A stretch of 64,000 nt of DNA from Pseudonocardia sp. DSM 110487 (GTDB taxonomy: Bacteria; Actinomycetota; Actinomycetes; Mycobacteriales; Pseudonocardiaceae). The notes beneath the pieces are model-generated. The model did no database searches. It had not been told where the DNA came from and saw only the letters and a program-made list of their open reading frames with translations. The DNA is taken from positions 7,812,001-7,876,000 of the forward strand of contig NZ_CP080521.1 in NCBI RefSeq assembly GCF_019468565.1, given 5' to 3'. Made by a program: the position numbers and the translations under genes. Positions 25,130 through 33,960 of the stretch are shown one piece after another; position 1 is the stretch's first letter; each line of letters opens with the position of its first letter.

Positions 25130-25828
25130 ATGACGATCACCTTCATCACCGGCGCGAACAAGGGGCTTGGGCGCGAGACCGCCCGCCGCCTCGTCGAACT
25201 CGGTCACACCGTGCTCGTCGGGGCCCGCGACCCCGAACGGGGCGCGGAGGCCGCCGCCGCGCTCGGCGCGCGGTTCGTCCTCATCGACGTCACCGATGAC
25301 GCGTCCGTCGCCGCCGCGGCCGCGGACGTCGCCGAACACGAGGGCCGCATCGACGTCCTGGTCAACAACGCCGGCGTCCACGGCCCCGCCGGCGATCCCA
25401 GCACGCTGAGCGGAGCCGACGCCCTCGGTGTCTTCGCCGTCAACCTCGCCGGTGTGGTGCGGACGACCACCGCGTTCCTGCCGCTGCTGCGCCGATCGAC
25501 AGATCCGGTGATCGTCAACGTCAGCAGCGGGATGGGGTCGCTCGCCTACACCCACGACCCGTCGCGGGCCGAGTCGAAAGTCGTCGCACCGCTCTACACC
25601 GCCTCGAAAGCCGCGCTCACGATGCTGACCACCCAGTACGCCAAGGCGCTGCCGGAGATCCGCATCAACGCCGCCGATCCCGGCTACACGGCGACCGATC
25701 TCAACGGCCACAGCGGCCCCCAGACCGTCACCGAAGGCACGGACGCCATCGTCGGCCTCGCCACCGAGGGGCCCAGGGCCGGCAGCGGACGCTTCGTCGA
25801 CCGAGTTGGCGAGATCGCCTGGACCTGA
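25130..25828 (+). CDS. Short-chain dehydrogenase/reductase
   Basis: 232 residues. TGANKGLGRETARRL cofactor loop, NNAG, NVSSGMGS and YTASK as Tyr-x3-Lys. Compact SDR of the carbonyl-reductase type. Divergent from, and probably regulated by, the XRE/MmyB-type gene. Confidence 0.9.
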   Translation: MTITFITGANKGLGRETARRLVELGHTVLVGARDPERGAEAAAALGARFVLIDVTDDASVAAAAADVAEHEGRIDVLVNNAGVHGPAGDPSTLSGADALGVFAVNLAGVVRTTTAFLPLLRRSTDPVIVNVSSGMGSLAYTHDPSRAESKVVAPLYTASKAALTMLTTQYAKALPEIRINAADPGYTATDLNGHSGPQTVTEGTDAIVGLATEGPRAGSGRFVDRVGEIAWT

Positions 25829-25918
25829 GAAGTTCTGGCCGCGGTCGACGGGTTGACGCGCCTCACACCTGCAGCAGGCGTAACAGCCATGTCATACGTG
25901 CTCTGTAGCTTCACCGGA

Positions 25919-25946
25919 TGCATCACCGATCAGACGGCGTGATACA
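25919..25946. promoter_or_regulatory. Candidate GntR operator upstream of the ABC transporter operon
   Basis: TGCATCAC (25919-25926) and GTGATACA (25939-25946) form an inverted repeat. The unit GTGATAC recurs, inverted, at 29165-29171 in front of the aldolase gene next to the GntR at 28519, suggesting one regulon. Confidence 0.4.
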
Positions 25947-25958
25947 TCAGGAGCGGCC

Positions 25959-26822
25959 ATGACGAACCGAATGCGCCTCCCCGCAGTCGCGGTGAGCGGA
26001 CTGCTGCTCGCACTGGCCGCGTGCGGAGGTCCATCGGGGGCCTCCGAAGCCGCGGCCCCGTCGAACTGCACCCAAGCCGTTCCCGACTCCGCACTGGCCC
26101 AGCCGGGCAAGCTCAACCTCGGGACCAACGCGACGCTGCCCCCGCTGAGCTACACCGACCAGAACGGCGACCTGTCAGGGCAGCGGATCGAACTCGGTGA
26201 GGAGCTGGCCGCACGGCTGTGTCTCGAGCCGGTGTGGACCAACGCCCAGGCCACGACGATGCAGCCCAGCCTCGACGCGAAGCGCATCGACGTGGCGGAC
26301 ATCGGCTTCTTCGTCACCGAGGAGCGCACGAAGGTCATGCGGATGATCCCCACCGAGCGGATGGGGATCAGCATCTCGGTGCCGACCGGCAATCCGGACC
26401 AGGTGACGGACGTCGCGCACCTGTCCGGCAAGTCGGTGGCCGTCTCCGCGGCCAGCTTCGAGGAACGGACTGTCCGGCAGTTCTCCGACCAGCTCGTGGC
26501 CAAGGGGCTGGCCCCCATCGACGTGCGGTCGTTCAACGAGTACGACATCGCCTTCCAGGCTCTGTCGTCGCGGCAGGTGCAGGCGGTGGCAACCACGAGC
26601 CCGGTCGCGAAGTACTACGCGGAGCGCGGCGGGTTCGACGCCGCGGTACAGGGGCTGCAGCTCACCCCCACCGCGCTGACGATCCGCGGGGACAACGCCG
26701 CGCTCGCTGACGCGATCATCACGGCACTGAACGGCATGCGCGCCGACGGAAGCTACGGCGCGCTGACGGAGAAGTACGCGCTCGAGCCGGTCGAGGACTT
26801 CCGCGTCCTCTACACCGGCTGA
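25959..26822 (+). CDS. Polar amino-acid-type ABC transporter substrate-binding lipoprotein
   Basis: 287 residues. Signal peptide with lipobox LAAC, then a family-3 solute-binding fold (LNLGTNATLPPLSYTDQNGDL; DVADIGFFVTEERTKVM). CAGGAG lies upstream of ATG 25959. First gene of an SBP-permease-ATPase operon. The nearby hydantoinase and aldolase genes suggest an amino-acid-like or cyclic ureide ligand. Confidence 0.9.
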   Translation: MTNRMRLPAVAVSGLLLALAACGGPSGASEAAAPSNCTQAVPDSALAQPGKLNLGTNATLPPLSYTDQNGDLSGQRIELGEELAARLCLEPVWTNAQATTMQPSLDAKRIDVADIGFFVTEERTKVMRMIPTERMGISISVPTGNPDQVTDVAHLSGKSVAVSAASFEERTVRQFSDQLVAKGLAPIDVRSFNEYDIAFQALSSRQVQAVATTSPVAKYYAERGGFDAAVQGLQLTPTALTIRGDNAALADAIITALNGMRADGSYGALTEKYALEPVEDFRVLYTG

Positions 26823-26835
26823 CCGGGGTCGGCCG

Positions 26836-27546
26836 ATGGCCTTCGACTGGAGCGCCGCCCTCGACGCCGTATTGAGCCCTCGCCTCCTCGAAGGGGCCTG
26901 GACGACGGTGTGGCTGTCCGTTCTGTGCATGGCGCTTGGCTTCGTCGGCGCGGTGCTGGTCGCGGCGATGCGCGAGTCGCCGTTGCGTCCGATCTCCCTG
27001 CTCGCCCAGTGCTACATCTGGGTGTTCCGCGGAACGCCGGTGCTCGTCCAACTCATCCTGATCTACACGGGACTGCCCCAGCTGGGGATCCGGCTGGACG
27101 TCGTGACCTCCGCGATCGTCGGGCTCACCCTCAACGAGGCGGCCTACCAGGCCGAGATCCTCCGCGGCGGGATCCGGGCGATGCCCCGCGGCCAGTTCGA
27201 GGCCGCGCGGGCGCTCGGTATGACCGACGCGACGATGATGCGCCGGATCATCGCGCCGCAGACCCTGCGCCTGGTGCTGCTCCCGCTCGGGAACAACTTC
27301 AACGCGCTGATCAAGGCAACCTCGCTGGCGTCGGTGATCTCGATGGAGGAACTGCTGCGGCGCACCGAGCTGATGGGCCAGTTCACGTTCAAGGTCCTCG
27401 AGACCTTCACCGTCGCCGCCCTCTACTACCTGCTGATGACGACCCTGTGGGGACTCGTGCAGTCCCGGCTCGAACGCCGGCTGAACCGGCACGTCCTGCC
27501 CGAGGTCACGGCGGCACCCCGGCTGGCGGTGGCCGACCGTGGCTGA
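26836..27546 (+). CDS. Amino acid ABC transporter permease
   Basis: 236 residues with about five membrane helices and the EAA coupling loop (EAARALGMTDATMMRRIIAPQTLRL). VFRGTPVLVQLILIY is typical of the HisMQ branch. Starts 13 bases after the binding-protein gene and overlaps the upstream in-frame start option of the ATPase gene. Confidence 0.92.
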   Translation: MAFDWSAALDAVLSPRLLEGAWTTVWLSVLCMALGFVGAVLVAAMRESPLRPISLLAQCYIWVFRGTPVLVQLILIYTGLPQLGIRLDVVTSAIVGLTLNEAAYQAEILRGGIRAMPRGQFEAARALGMTDATMMRRIIAPQTLRLVLLPLGNNFNALIKATSLASVISMEELLRRTELMGQFTFKVLETFTVAALYYLLMTTLWGLVQSRLERRLNRHVLPEVTAAPRLAVADRG

Positions 27547-27559
27547 ACGAGGAGACCTC

Positions 27560-28345
27560 ATGGCCACGGAAGCGCCCGCCCCCGCCGGCACCGCGCTGTC
27601 TGCGCGCGGGCTGCACAAGCGGTTCGGGCACCAGCACGTGCTCCGCGGGGTGGACCTGGACGTCTTCCCCGGCGAGGTGGTCTGCGTGCTCGGGCCGAGC
27701 GGTGGCGGGAAGAGCACGCTGCTGCGGTTGCTCAACGGGCTGGAGACCGCGGACGGCGGTGAGGTGCGCATTGCCGGTGAGCTGCTCGCCGCGCCGTCCC
27801 GGCTGGGGGCGCTGCTCGGTCTGAGCTCCCGGAAGCTGGCCCAGCAGCGCCGGCACATCGGGATGGTCTTCCAGCAGTTCAACCTCTTCCCGCAGCTGAC
27901 GGCGGCCGAGAACGTCGCGTCCGGCCCGATGTACAGCCTCGGGACGGGACGCGACGAGGCCATCACCGCCGCGCGAGGGCTGCTCGACCGGGTCGGGCTT
28001 CCCGACAAGGGCGACGCGTACCCGGACCGGCTCAGCGGTGGCCAGCAGCAACGGGTGGCGATCGCGCGGGCCCTCGCGATGCAGCCCCGCGTGCTGCTGT
28101 TCGACGAGCCGACCTCGGCACTCGACCCCGAGATGGTCGCCGAGGTGCTCGACGTGATGCTCGCGCTCTCCCGCGACGGCATGACGATGGTCGTGGTCAC
28201 CCACGAGATCGGGTTCGCGCGTGCAGCCGCCGACCGCGTGGTGCTGATGGCCGACGGACAACTGGTCGAGCAGGCCCCGCCCGCCGACTTCTTCGAGCGA
28301 CCGCAACACGCCCGTACGCAGCAGTTCCTGGCGAAGGTCCTGTGA
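27560..28345 (+). CDS. Amino acid ABC transporter ATP-binding protein
   Basis: About 261 residues. Walker A GPSGGGKST, Q-loop FQQFNLFPQLT, signature LSGGQQQRVAIARAL, Walker B VLLFDEPTSALD, and the switch His in VVVTHE. Start set at the ATG after GAGGAGACCTC; a GTG at 27539 overlaps the permease gene. A MITE-like element follows nine bases after the stop. Confidence 0.92.
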   Translation: MATEAPAPAGTALSARGLHKRFGHQHVLRGVDLDVFPGEVVCVLGPSGGGKSTLLRLLNGLETADGGEVRIAGELLAAPSRLGALLGLSSRKLAQQRRHIGMVFQQFNLFPQLTAAENVASGPMYSLGTGRDEAITAARGLLDRVGLPDKGDAYPDRLSGGQQQRVAIARALAMQPRVLLFDEPTSALDPEMVAEVLDVMLALSRDGMTMVVVTHEIGFARAAADRVVLMADGQLVEQAPPADFFERPQHARTQQFLAKVL

Positions 28346-28353
28346 GCGGCGGT

Positions 28354-28522
28354 TTAGTGTCCCGAACCGGAAGTCCACCACATAACTCGACGGCCCAGCT
28401 TCCCGCTGGGCGCACCGGCGAACCGGCCGAGTACGCCCGGTACGAGGCGCGGTCCGCCGGCACACCCAGCGGAAACCTGGATCCGCCGATTTATGCACCG
28501 GACTTCCGGTTCGGGACACTAA
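28354..28522. mobile_element. MITE-like element with 23-bp perfect terminal inverted repeats
   Basis: Bases 28354-28376 (TTAGTGTCCCGAACCG...) are the exact reverse complement of 28500-28522, enclosing 123 bp. Inside is a hairpin GCCCAGC/GCTGGGC (28393-28411) and no open frame worth naming. The right end supplies the stop codon (TAG) of the convergent GntR gene, so insertion changed or replaced its 3' end. A target duplication is not obvious, since the ends are symmetrical around TTA/TAA. A plain terminator is unlikely given the length between the arms. Confidence 0.7.
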
Positions 28523-29154
28523 CGACTCAACGCGCCGCCCAGCCGCCGGCGGAAGTCGCGCACGTGCTCGGTGAGGATCGTCTCCAGTGCCGCCCGGTCG
28601 CGCGTGCGCAGCGCCTCGCGCGCGGTGCGCAGCGTCGACAGTTGCTCCGCCCTGCTCTCCATCTCGCAGTGGGTGAGGTGGAACAGCCGGATGGACGCGT
28701 CGACCAGCTGCGAGTAGTAGCGGCTGAGATAGCGGTTGCCGGCGATCTGGAGCAGCGCGTCGTGGAAGGCGCGGTCGACCACCGGGTCGGACGTCGGGTC
28801 GTCGTCGGCCTCCACCGTCGCGATGAGATCGTCGAGCACCGCGAGGTCGGCCTCGGCAACCCGGCTGATCACGGCCGTGGCCACCACGCCCTCCATCGCC
28901 ACGCGCAGGTCGAAGATCTGCTGTACGTCGTCGAGCTGCACGGAGCTGACGAACGTGCCGCGGCGCGGAGTGATCTCCACAAGGCCCTCGTGGGCGAGCC
29001 AGAGCAGCGCGTCGCGAACCGGGGTGCGGCCGACGCCGGTCGCGGCCATCAACGCCTGCTCCTCCAACGCCTCCCCCGGCCGTAGCTCGCCCGTGACGAT
29101 CCGCTGCCGGATGGACTCGTAGGCGCGCTGCGCCTGCGTCTTCTTCGCCCCCAC
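28519..29154 (-). CDS. GntR family regulator, FCD subgroup
   Basis: 211 residues: winged helix (EEQALMAATGVGRTPVRDALLWLAHEGLV) and FCD domain with the metal-site His pattern (DRAFHDALLQIAGN; HLTHCEM; EHVRDF). GTG start at 29154. Its stop codon lies within the MITE-like terminal repeat. Divergent from the aldolase operon and probably its repressor; GTATCAC at 29165 matches a unit upstream of the ABC operon. Confidence 0.9.
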   Translation of the reverse strand: MGAKKTQAQRAYESIRQRIVTGELRPGEALEEQALMAATGVGRTPVRDALLWLAHEGLVEITPRRGTFVSSVQLDDVQQIFDLRVAMEGVVATAVISRVAEADLAVLDDLIATVEADDDPTSDPVVDRAFHDALLQIAGNRYLSRYYSQLVDASIRLFHLTHCEMESRAEQLSTLRTAREALRTRDRAALETILTEHVRDFRRRLGGALSR

Positions 29155-29195
29155 GATCCGTAACGTATCACACGATATATCAAGGAGCCGACTCG

Positions 29196-30122
29196 ATGAA
29201 CCGCGACGACGTGGACTGGTGCGGGTACTGGCCCGCGGCCCCCACGCCGTTCGGCCCCGACGGGGAGCTGGACGAACCGGCGCTGCGCGCCACCCTCGCG
29301 CTGTATGCCCACCAGGGCGTGCACGGGGTGCTGGTCAACGGCACGACGGGCGAGTGGTTCGCCCAGTCCGCCGCCGAGCGTCGCCGGGTGGCCGAGGTCG
29401 CGGTGGACGCACTGCGCGACACGGACGTCGTGGTCGTGGTGGGTTGTACCGGATACACCCCTGCCGAGACGATCGCGCTCGCCGAGCACGCCAGGTCCGC
29501 GGGTGCGAGCGGAGCTCTCGCCACCGTGCCCCCGTACGCGCACCCGACCGATATCGAGGCGGTCGCCTTCTACCGGACGGTGACCGAGGCGGTCGACCTG
29601 CCGTGGATGATCTACAACTGGCCCCGTGGCGTCGCCGTCGACCTCTCGGTGGAGGTGATCGCCCAGCTCGCGGAGCTCGACCGGGTCGTTGCGGTCAAGG
29701 ACAGCACCGGCGACGAGCTCAAGGCGATGCGCGCCTGCGAGGCCGTCGTCGGGGGTGTTCGGTTCTTCGCCCGGTTCATCCACCGGAGGGGCATGGCCTT
29801 CCTCACCGGCATCGGCGGTGACGGCAACATCGACGGCGGCGGACTCGGCGCCCCGTTCGCGGTGCCGTTCTACGAGGCCGTGTGGGCCGGGGACCTGGAG
29901 CGCGCCGGGCGGTTCTCGGACCGCTACGGAGCACTCGCCGCCGCGCTCGTCCGCGACGACTACAGCGCCCGGTTCGCCTCGCCAACGGCGCAGCTCAAGG
30001 CCGCGATGGGGCTGCTGGGGCAGCCGGGCGGAACGGTCCGGCCACCGTTGCTCCCGCTGACCGATCCGGCCGCGCTCGACGCGCTGCGGAGCGCGCTCGC
30101 GGGCGCGGGGTTGGTGCCGTGA
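29196..30122 (+). CDS. Dihydrodipicolinate synthase family aldolase/lyase
   Basis: 308 residues, class I TIM-barrel. NGTTGEW (48-54), Tyr140 (MIYNWPRG) and the Schiff-base Lys168 (VAVKDSTGD) are all present, so the pyruvate-dependent aldol/lyase chemistry should be intact. Context (oxidase, hydantoinase, amino-acid transporter) indicates catabolism, not lysine synthesis. AAGGAG before ATG 29196. The end overlaps the next gene by four bases. Confidence 0.88.
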   Translation: MNRDDVDWCGYWPAAPTPFGPDGELDEPALRATLALYAHQGVHGVLVNGTTGEWFAQSAAERRRVAEVAVDALRDTDVVVVVGCTGYTPAETIALAEHARSAGASGALATVPPYAHPTDIEAVAFYRTVTEAVDLPWMIYNWPRGVAVDLSVEVIAQLAELDRVVAVKDSTGDELKAMRACEAVVGGVRFFARFIHRRGMAFLTGIGGDGNIDGGGLGAPFAVPFYEAVWAGDLERAGRFSDRYGALAAALVRDDYSARFASPTAQLKAAMGLLGQPGGTVRPPLLPLTDPAALDALRSALAGAGLVP

Positions 30123-31282
30123 CCATTACCGCGGACGCCGTCGTCGTCGGGGCAGGCGTGGTCGGCGCCGCCTGCGCGCACCGGCTGTCCCGGGCCGGCC
30201 TGCGGGTCGTCGTCCTCGATCGCGGCGAGCCCAACGGGGGCGGCTCCGGCGCCACGGCGGCGAACATCCACGTGCAGGGCCTGCACAGCAGGCGGCCGGC
30301 CCAGCAGGTGCGCCTGGACGCCCGCAGGTTGCTGCCGCTGCAGCACGCGGCGCGGAGACGCTGGGACGGGGTGGCCGGCGAGCTGGGGCGCGACGTCGGT
30401 TTCGTCGCGTGCGGCGGGCTGATGGTCGCCGAGACCCAGGACGACGTCGACGCGCTGCGGACGAAGCAGGCGTGGGAACACTCGGCGGGGATCGACACCG
30501 AGGTGATGGACGCCGACACGGCGCACGCCGCGCTCCCCCTGCTCGGCGCCGGGGTGCTCGCCGCGACCTGGTGCGCGAGCGACGCGTTCGCCGACCCGTG
30601 GCTCACCACCCCGGCCTACCTGGCCGCGGCCGCCGAAGGCGGGACGTCGATGCACCCGTACCACCCCGTGCATGCCCTGCGTCGCGGCCGGGAGACCTGG
30701 CGGGTCGAGGCCGGGCAGGCCACGTGGGAGGCCCCGTTCGTGGTGAACGCCGCGGGGCCGTGGATGGGGGAGATCGCGGCGCTCGCGGGGGCCGCGCTCG
30801 CCATGGCCCCGCTCGCCATCCAGATGCACCGACTGACCCGGACGGAGCTGCGGCTGCCCCACCTCGTGCAGCACGTCGGGGAAGGGTTCTCGGTGAAGCA
30901 GGATCGCCACGGCAGACCGGTGCTCGGTGGCGGCTGGCCCGCGGAGCCGTGGACACCGGGCGAACCGGCGGCGGCCAGCCCGGCCGGCGTCGCGGGCAAC
31001 CTCGCCCAGCTGCGCAGGCTGCTACCCGCGCTGAGTGACCTCCCCGTCGAGTCCGTCCACGCCGGACCGCTCGCGGCCACCCCCGACGAGATGCCGGTCG
31101 TCGGGATGCACACCGAGCATCCCGGGTTGATCAGCGTGGGCGGCACGTACGCGTTCACCCTCGCGCCGCTGTGGGCCGACGTCGTCGCGGCCTTGGTCAC
31201 CGGGACGGCCCCGCCCGTCGAGATCGCCGACCTCGGGCCCGACCGCCTGCGCGTCCCCGTCCCCCAACTCACGAGGAGATGA
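30119..31282 (+). CDS. FAD-dependent amine/amino-acid oxidase (DAO family)
   Basis: About 387 residues. The dinucleotide-binding motif is VVVGAGVVGAACAHRLSRAG at the N-terminus; DAO-family C-terminal landmarks are DEMPVVG and GGTYAFTLAPLWADVVA. GTG start overlapping the aldolase stop (GTGA). Likely oxidises an amino or imino acid formed in the hydantoinase pathway; substrate not predictable. Confidence 0.87.
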   Translation: MTITADAVVVGAGVVGAACAHRLSRAGLRVVVLDRGEPNGGGSGATAANIHVQGLHSRRPAQQVRLDARRLLPLQHAARRRWDGVAGELGRDVGFVACGGLMVAETQDDVDALRTKQAWEHSAGIDTEVMDADTAHAALPLLGAGVLAATWCASDAFADPWLTTPAYLAAAAEGGTSMHPYHPVHALRRGRETWRVEAGQATWEAPFVVNAAGPWMGEIAALAGAALAMAPLAIQMHRLTRTELRLPHLVQHVGEGFSVKQDRHGRPVLGGGWPAEPWTPGEPAAASPAGVAGNLAQLRRLLPALSDLPVESVHAGPLAATPDEMPVVGMHTEHPGLISVGGTYAFTLAPLWADVVAALVTGTAPPVEIADLGPDRLRVPVPQLTRR

Positions 31283-31285
31283 GAG

Positions 31286-31684
31286 TTGCCGAGCCGACCC
31301 CACCCCGTCCGCATGTTCGTCAACGGGCAGGCGATGTCCGGAGGAGAACTGCACGACGCGCTCGCCGAGGCGAGGTTCCTCGGCCCCGTCGAGACCGCGC
31401 CGAACTACCGCTTCTACTCGGTGCGCGACGAGTTCCCCGGCATCCACCACGTGCCGGACGGCGGCGCGGCCGTGCCCGGCGAACTCTACGAGCTGGACTA
31501 CGCCCTGCTGCGCGAGCAGCTCCTCCCGAGGGAACCCGCCGAGCTGGAACTCGGCGTGATCGAGCTGGCCGACGGCACCGGGACGCTGTCGATGGTGATG
31601 CGGGCGGCGGCGATCGGGCTCCCCGGCGTCACCGACATCACAGCCGCCGGCGGCTGGCTGGCCTACCGAGGAGCGAGCGCATGA
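31286..31684 (+). CDS. Stand-alone allophanate-hydrolase C-terminal-like protein
   Basis: 132 residues. The pattern LGPVETAPNYRFYSV, PGELYELD, RLxx-type ELELGVIEL and a closing TDITAAGGWLAY matches the small domain found at the C-terminus of allophanate hydrolases (AtzF/DUR1,2), which decarboxylates N-carboxycarbamate. Here it is a separate gene without the amidase half. TTG start preceded by GAGGAG. ATGA overlap with the hydantoinase gene implies co-translation and a role in handling its carbamoyl product. Confidence 0.75.
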   Translation: MPSRPHPVRMFVNGQAMSGGELHDALAEARFLGPVETAPNYRFYSVRDEFPGIHHVPDGGAAVPGELYELDYALLREQLLPREPAELELGVIELADGTGTLSMVMRAAAIGLPGVTDITAAGGWLAYRGASA

Positions 31685-33072
31685 GCGCGGATCTCGTCGT
31701 CCGCGGCGGCACGGTCGTCGACTCGGCCTGGGAGGGACCGGCGGACGTGCTCGTCAGCGACGGTGTGGTGGCCGCGCTGCTCGCACGGGGCACGCCGGTC
31801 GACCCGGACGTGCCGGTGGTCGACGCACGCGGCCGGCTGGTGCTGCCCGGTGGCGTCGACCCGCACTGCCACGTCGGGTTCACCTCCGGCGAGTACACCT
31901 CGCTCGACGACCACCGCGAGTGCACGACCGCGGCCGTGTTCGGCGGCACGACCACGATCGTCGACTTCGCCATCCCGCGTCCCGGGCAGCGCCCGCTCGA
32001 CGTCGCACGGGCCCAGCGCGCCAAGATCCCGGCCGGGCTGTGCGACGCGGCATTGCACGGTTGCGTGGTCGAGTGGGACGACACGACCGCCGATCAGCTG
32101 CGGGTGCTCGCCGACGAGGGCGTCCGCACGATCAAGATGTTCACCACGTACCGCGGCGAGAGCATGGCGGACGAGTCGACGATCCTTCGGACGATGGCCG
32201 CGCTGCGCGACCTCGGCGGCATGGTGGTCGTGCACTGCGAGGCCGACCACATCATCGTCGACTCCCAGGAGCACGCCGCCGGCGTCGATCGGATCGGCGC
32301 AGGCGACATGCCCGCGACCCGCCCGGAGCTCGCCGAGACCGCGTCGGTCGCGGAGGTGCTGGCCATCGCGGAGTCACAGCGGACCCCTGTGTACTTCGTC
32401 CACCAGTCGACGGCCGCGGCGGTCGAGCTGGTCGCCGCGGCCCGGCGCCGAGGGCTGCGCGCCTACACCGAGACCGTTGCGCACCACCTGCTGCTGGACG
32501 AGTCGTCCTACGCGGGACCGGAGCCGGAACGGTTCGTCTGCTGCCCACCGCTGCGGGCGAGGGAGTCCGTCGAGGCGCTCACTAGGCACCTGTTCACCGG
32601 TGAGATCAGCACGATCGGGTCCGACCACTGCTGCTACGACACGGCGCAGAAGCGGGAGCACCGCCACGACGTGCGTCAGATGCCCAACGGCCTGCCCGGC
32701 GTCGAGACGCGGCTGGCGACGGTGTTCTCCGAGTTCGTGGTCGGGCGCGGGCTGTCGCTGACCCGGTTCGTCGAGCTCACCGCCGCCAACCCGGCCCGGG
32801 CCAACGGGCTCTACCCCCGGAAGGGGTCGCTGATGCCGGGCGCCGATGCCGATATCGCGATCTGGGACCCCCGGCTCGCGTGGACCGTCACGGCCGCGCA
32901 GCTGCACCAGGCCACCGACTACACCCCGTACGAGGGCAGGCGGCTCACGGGGCGCCCGACCACCGTCGTCGTCGGCGGGCGTGTGGTGGTGGACGAGGGC
33001 GAGCTGGTGGACGGTACGGCCCGCGGCCGGTACGTCCCGGCAGGCGACATTCCCGCGGGGCCGGTTCAGTAG
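31681..33072 (+). CDS. D-hydantoinase / dihydropyrimidinase
   Basis: 463 residues. Metal ligands His62 and His64 (DPHCHV), carbamylated-lysine candidate Lys152 (TIKMFTTYRG), His185 (VVVHCEAD) and the Asp of GSDHCC fit the binuclear-zinc cyclic amidohydrolases. The TIM barrel is flanked by the small beta domain (start MSADLVVRGGTVVD, end VVVGGRVVVDEGELV). Opens a cyclic ureide ring (hydantoin or dihydropyrimidine). Overlaps the AH-C-like gene and, by seven bases, the convergent IclR gene. Confidence 0.9.
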   Translation: MSADLVVRGGTVVDSAWEGPADVLVSDGVVAALLARGTPVDPDVPVVDARGRLVLPGGVDPHCHVGFTSGEYTSLDDHRECTTAAVFGGTTTIVDFAIPRPGQRPLDVARAQRAKIPAGLCDAALHGCVVEWDDTTADQLRVLADEGVRTIKMFTTYRGESMADESTILRTMAALRDLGGMVVVHCEADHIIVDSQEHAAGVDRIGAGDMPATRPELAETASVAEVLAIAESQRTPVYFVHQSTAAAVELVAAARRRGLRAYTETVAHHLLLDESSYAGPEPERFVCCPPLRARESVEALTRHLFTGEISTIGSDHCCYDTAQKREHRHDVRQMPNGLPGVETRLATVFSEFVVGRGLSLTRFVELTAANPARANGLYPRKGSLMPGADADIAIWDPRLAWTVTAAQLHQATDYTPYEGRRLTGRPTTVVVGGRVVVDEGELVDGTARGRYVPAGDIPAGPVQ

Positions 33073-33860
33073 CGACAGCCGTAGCCGTCGCGCACGCCGA
33101 CGTTCGGGGTCCACCCCAGCCGGCGGGAGATCCCGAGGCCGCTGGTGACGACCGACGGGGTGACCGCGGTCAGCGACACCGACCCGGTTCGCACGACGAC
33201 GGACAGCGCTGCAACGACCCGTCCTTCGCCGTCCAGGATCCGGGTCGCGACCGAGTCCGCGCCATGGCTGAGCTCCTCGCGCACGATCGCGGTCCCCGTT
33301 CGGCGGCAGTCGGCGAGCTCACCGCGCAGCCGTGCCGGGTCGGTGACCGTCTGCGGCGTGAACCGTTCGAGCCCCCGCTCCACCAGTGCGTCGAACATGG
33401 CGGCGGCGCCGTGGGCCAGCAGCACCTTGCCGACCGCCGAGCAGTGCAGCGGCAGCCCACCGCCCACCCCCGACGTCAGGCCGACGGCGCTCGTCGTGGA
33501 GAGCCGCTCCACGATGACCCCTTCGTGCCCTTCGAGGACGGCGAGCTGCACGTGCTGTTGGAGGGCGGTGTAGAGGTCCTCCATGAACGGCAGGGCCACC
33601 GTCCGCAGCGGCTCCGTCAGCGGTGCGAGCGTGCCCAGCTGCCACAGCCGGGTCCCGACCGTGAGCGTCCCGTCGCGTGCCCGCTCGAGCGCACCTGCGG
33701 CCACCAGCTCGAAGGCCAGCCTGCGCACCGTGGCCTGGGGCAACCCCGTTCGGCGGGCCAGCCCGGCCAGCGTGAACCGGGTGTGCCCCGGCTGGAACGC
33801 GAACAGGACCTGCAGCAGCCGGGAGCTGACGCTGCGCCCCGGTTCACTGGTCGGTGGCAT
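33066..33860 (-). CDS. IclR family regulator
   Basis: About 264 residues. Winged helix (FTLAGLARRTGLPQATVRRLAFELVAAGAL) and IclR effector domain (PLHCSAVGKVLLA; IVREELSHGADSVATRI). Start at the Met at 33860; the earlier ATG (33908) lies inside an inverted repeat and would add a Cys-rich tail untypical of the family. Convergent with the hydantoinase gene and divergent from the FAD monooxygenase. Confidence 0.88.
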   Translation of the reverse strand: MPPTSEPGRSVSSRLLQVLFAFQPGHTRFTLAGLARRTGLPQATVRRLAFELVAAGALERARDGTLTVGTRLWQLGTLAPLTEPLRTVALPFMEDLYTALQQHVQLAVLEGHEGVIVERLSTTSAVGLTSGVGGGLPLHCSAVGKVLLAHGAAAMFDALVERGLERFTPQTVTDPARLRGELADCRRTGTAIVREELSHGADSVATRILDGEGRVVAALSVVVRTGSVSLTAVTPSVVTSGLGISRRLGWTPNVGVRDGYGCRY

Positions 33861-33877
33861 GCCCTGGTTATAGCCGT

Positions 33878-33907
33878 TGAACGAACACCCGCAGGTGCAT
33901 TCGTTCA
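33878..33907. promoter_or_regulatory. IclR operator candidate
   Basis: TGAACGAA (33878-33885) and TTCGTTCA (33900-33907) form a perfect 8-bp inverted repeat with 14-bp spacer in the iclR/monooxygenase divergent region, with another TTCA just after. Confidence 0.5.
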
Positions 33908-33960
33908 TTCAATGGACTCGACGGTTTCGCCGCCGTCCGGGCTCTCGAACAATCGCGGTC

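Noticed and set aside
28354..28522. Simple bidirectional terminator for the ABC and gntR genes
   Set aside because: The 23-bp arms are 123 bp apart, far too long for a terminator loop; an insertion element explains the structure better.
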